From a bacterium (lineage in GTDB: Bacteria > Latescibacterota > UBA2968 > GCA-2709665), in contig JAQCGA010000245.1 of NCBI GenBank assembly GCA_027619145.1, positions 1-6,485 of the forward strand: a DNA stretch of 6,485 nucleotides, in the 5' to 3' direction. The notes under the pieces were generated by a model. It ran no database searches. It was not told where the DNA came from and worked only from the letters and a program-made list of their open reading frames with translations. Position 1 is the first letter of the stretch. Each line of letters begins with the position of its first letter. Position numbers and translations under genes: made by a program. Positions 5,837 to 6,485 of this stretch are shown in pieces.

Positions 5837-6322
5837 ATGAACCATCGAATATGGGGTCTCATGCTGGTACTCGTACTGGTTCAGGCTTGCGGCAGAGAAT
5901 CTGCGGATGAGCTTTTTTCCAAAGGTGAGGCGGCTACGCACAACGATGCCACCTATGCCACGGCCGAAGAACATCTGGATAAATTTTTAACATATTATCC
6001 AGATGATCCTCGGGCGGACCTGGCCTTGCACGCACTGGGGCGTGTGCTGATGAGCCAGCAGAGGCATCCGGAAGCAGTTGGCCGATACGAAGCGTTGCTG
6101 CGGCGCTTCCCCAAGAGCCGGTATGCGGATCAGGCACAGTTTATGATTGCGTATATTTACGATCAGGACGGAAAGCTCGAGGAGGCCCGTGTGGCTTATC
6201 AGAAGGTAATTGATACCTTTCCCAATTCAGAACTTGTGGACGATGCGCAGATTTCTATCGCGAACCTGGGCAAAGTACCTGAGGCGTGGTTTCCCGTATC
6301 GGATGCAGGCAGCGAGCCCTGA
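5837..6322 (+). CDS. TPR-repeat outer-membrane-type lipoprotein (BamD/YbgF-like)
   Basis: The 161-residue protein is a predicted lipoprotein. A short basic N terminus (MNHR) is followed by a hydrophobic stretch and the lipobox VQAC, with Cys18 as the lipidated residue after signal peptidase II cleavage. Mature residues from about 37 to 145 form two to three tetratricopeptide-like helical pairs, seen in LDKFLTYYPDDPRADLAL, RYEALLRRFPKSRYADQA and AYQKVIDTFPNSELVDDA. The FP-x-S-x-x-x-D-x-A pattern is typical of BamD and of the C-terminal part of YbgF/CpoB. It is shorter than BamD (about 240 residues), so I call it only a TPR lipoprotein, probably a periplasmic scaffold. I chose ATG 5837 because it gives the signal peptide. 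The nearest strong site, AAGGAG at 5818-5823, is 13 bases away, which is long. It lies 72 nt before a MoxR-type gene and may share its transcript. Confidence 0.82.
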   Translation: MNHRIWGLMLVLVLVQACGRESADELFSKGEAATHNDATYATAEEHLDKFLTYYPDDPRADLALHALGRVLMSQQRHPEAVGRYEALLRRFPKSRYADQAQFMIAYIYDQDGKLEEARVAYQKVIDTFPNSELVDDAQISIANLGKVPEAWFPVSDAGSEP

Positions 6323-6394
6323 TTCGGTAAAACCAGTAGTCGAACAACTTTACCAACCCCTCATGCTGTGAAGCTCATACAGGAAAATGTCTTT

Positions 6395-6485
6395 ATGAAT
6401 ATGGCAGATGATATTCAGGTTATCAATGAAAAGGTGAAAGCTGAAAGCGCGTTTGTTGAGCGGCTGACGGACGAGGTGGGCCGGG
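6395..6485 (+). CDS. MoxR-family AAA+ ATPase, 3' partial (N-terminal 30 codons only)
   Basis: The reading MNMADDIQVINEKVKAES followed by AFVERLTDEVGR matches the N-terminal region of MoxR-type AAA+ ATPases, in which a segment like ESAFVxxLTxExxKVIVGQ leads into the Walker A domain. Walker A itself lies beyond the window, so the family call rests on about 25 residues. MoxR proteins are chaperone-like ATPases usually followed by DUF58 and von Willebrand A-domain genes, and they act in metal insertion or envelope protein maturation. Two in-frame ATGs (6395 and 6401) are possible. AGGA at 6381-6384 is ten bases before the first. The frame is also open upstream to the lipoprotein stop, with a GTG at 6368 that lacks a ribosome site. 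Confidence 0.7.
   Translation, partial: MNMADDIQVINEKVKAESAFVERLTDEVGR

Overview
The window suggests a Gram-negative bacterium of moderate GC content. The evidence is a lipobox lipoprotein, AAGGAG-type ribosome binding sites and recognisable sigma-70-like promoters. The gene set (a GT-C membrane glycosyltransferase, a Chlamydia/Bacteroidetes-style family I pyrophosphatase, a ceramidase-fold hydrolase, FmdB, and a TPR lipoprotein ahead of a MoxR-type ATPase) would fit the FCB/PVC groups or a related candidate phylum. That placement is an inference from gene content only. I see no mobile element, CRISPR array, tRNA or rRNA.

Layout. Positions 1-1184 (+) hold the 3' part of a polytopic GT-C glycosyltransferase. 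A strong hairpin (1244-1283) separates it from a convergent minus-strand unit. That unit reads, in its own direction, from a likely promoter at 3510-3538 through a neutral-ceramidase-like zinc hydrolase (3360-2065) and then, 32 nt further on, inorganic pyrophosphatase (2032-1418). Directly behind the pyrophosphatase stop is a frame (1433-1317, minus) that reads as the last ~33 residues of a short-chain dehydrogenase. It looks like a decayed gene end.

A bidirectional intrinsic terminator (3560-3597) isolates the next minus-strand gene (5110-3647). This is a MinD/ParA-type ATPase with two C-terminal membrane helices, and it is the most unusual protein here. It has its own promoter (5164-5192) with an inverted repeat inside the spacer. 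A divergent promoter (5283-5311) drives fmdB (5363-5698), a small zinc-ribbon protein with a repetitive polar tail. After it come a TPR lipoprotein (5837-6322) and the first 30 codons of a MoxR-family AAA+ ATPase that runs off the window end.

How the genes relate: most appear to be independent housekeeping or envelope functions. The plausible functional pairings are the hydrolase with the pyrophosphatase (co-transcribed) and the lipoprotein with the MoxR ATPase (same strand, 72 nt apart). The membrane-anchored ATPase looks monocistronic.
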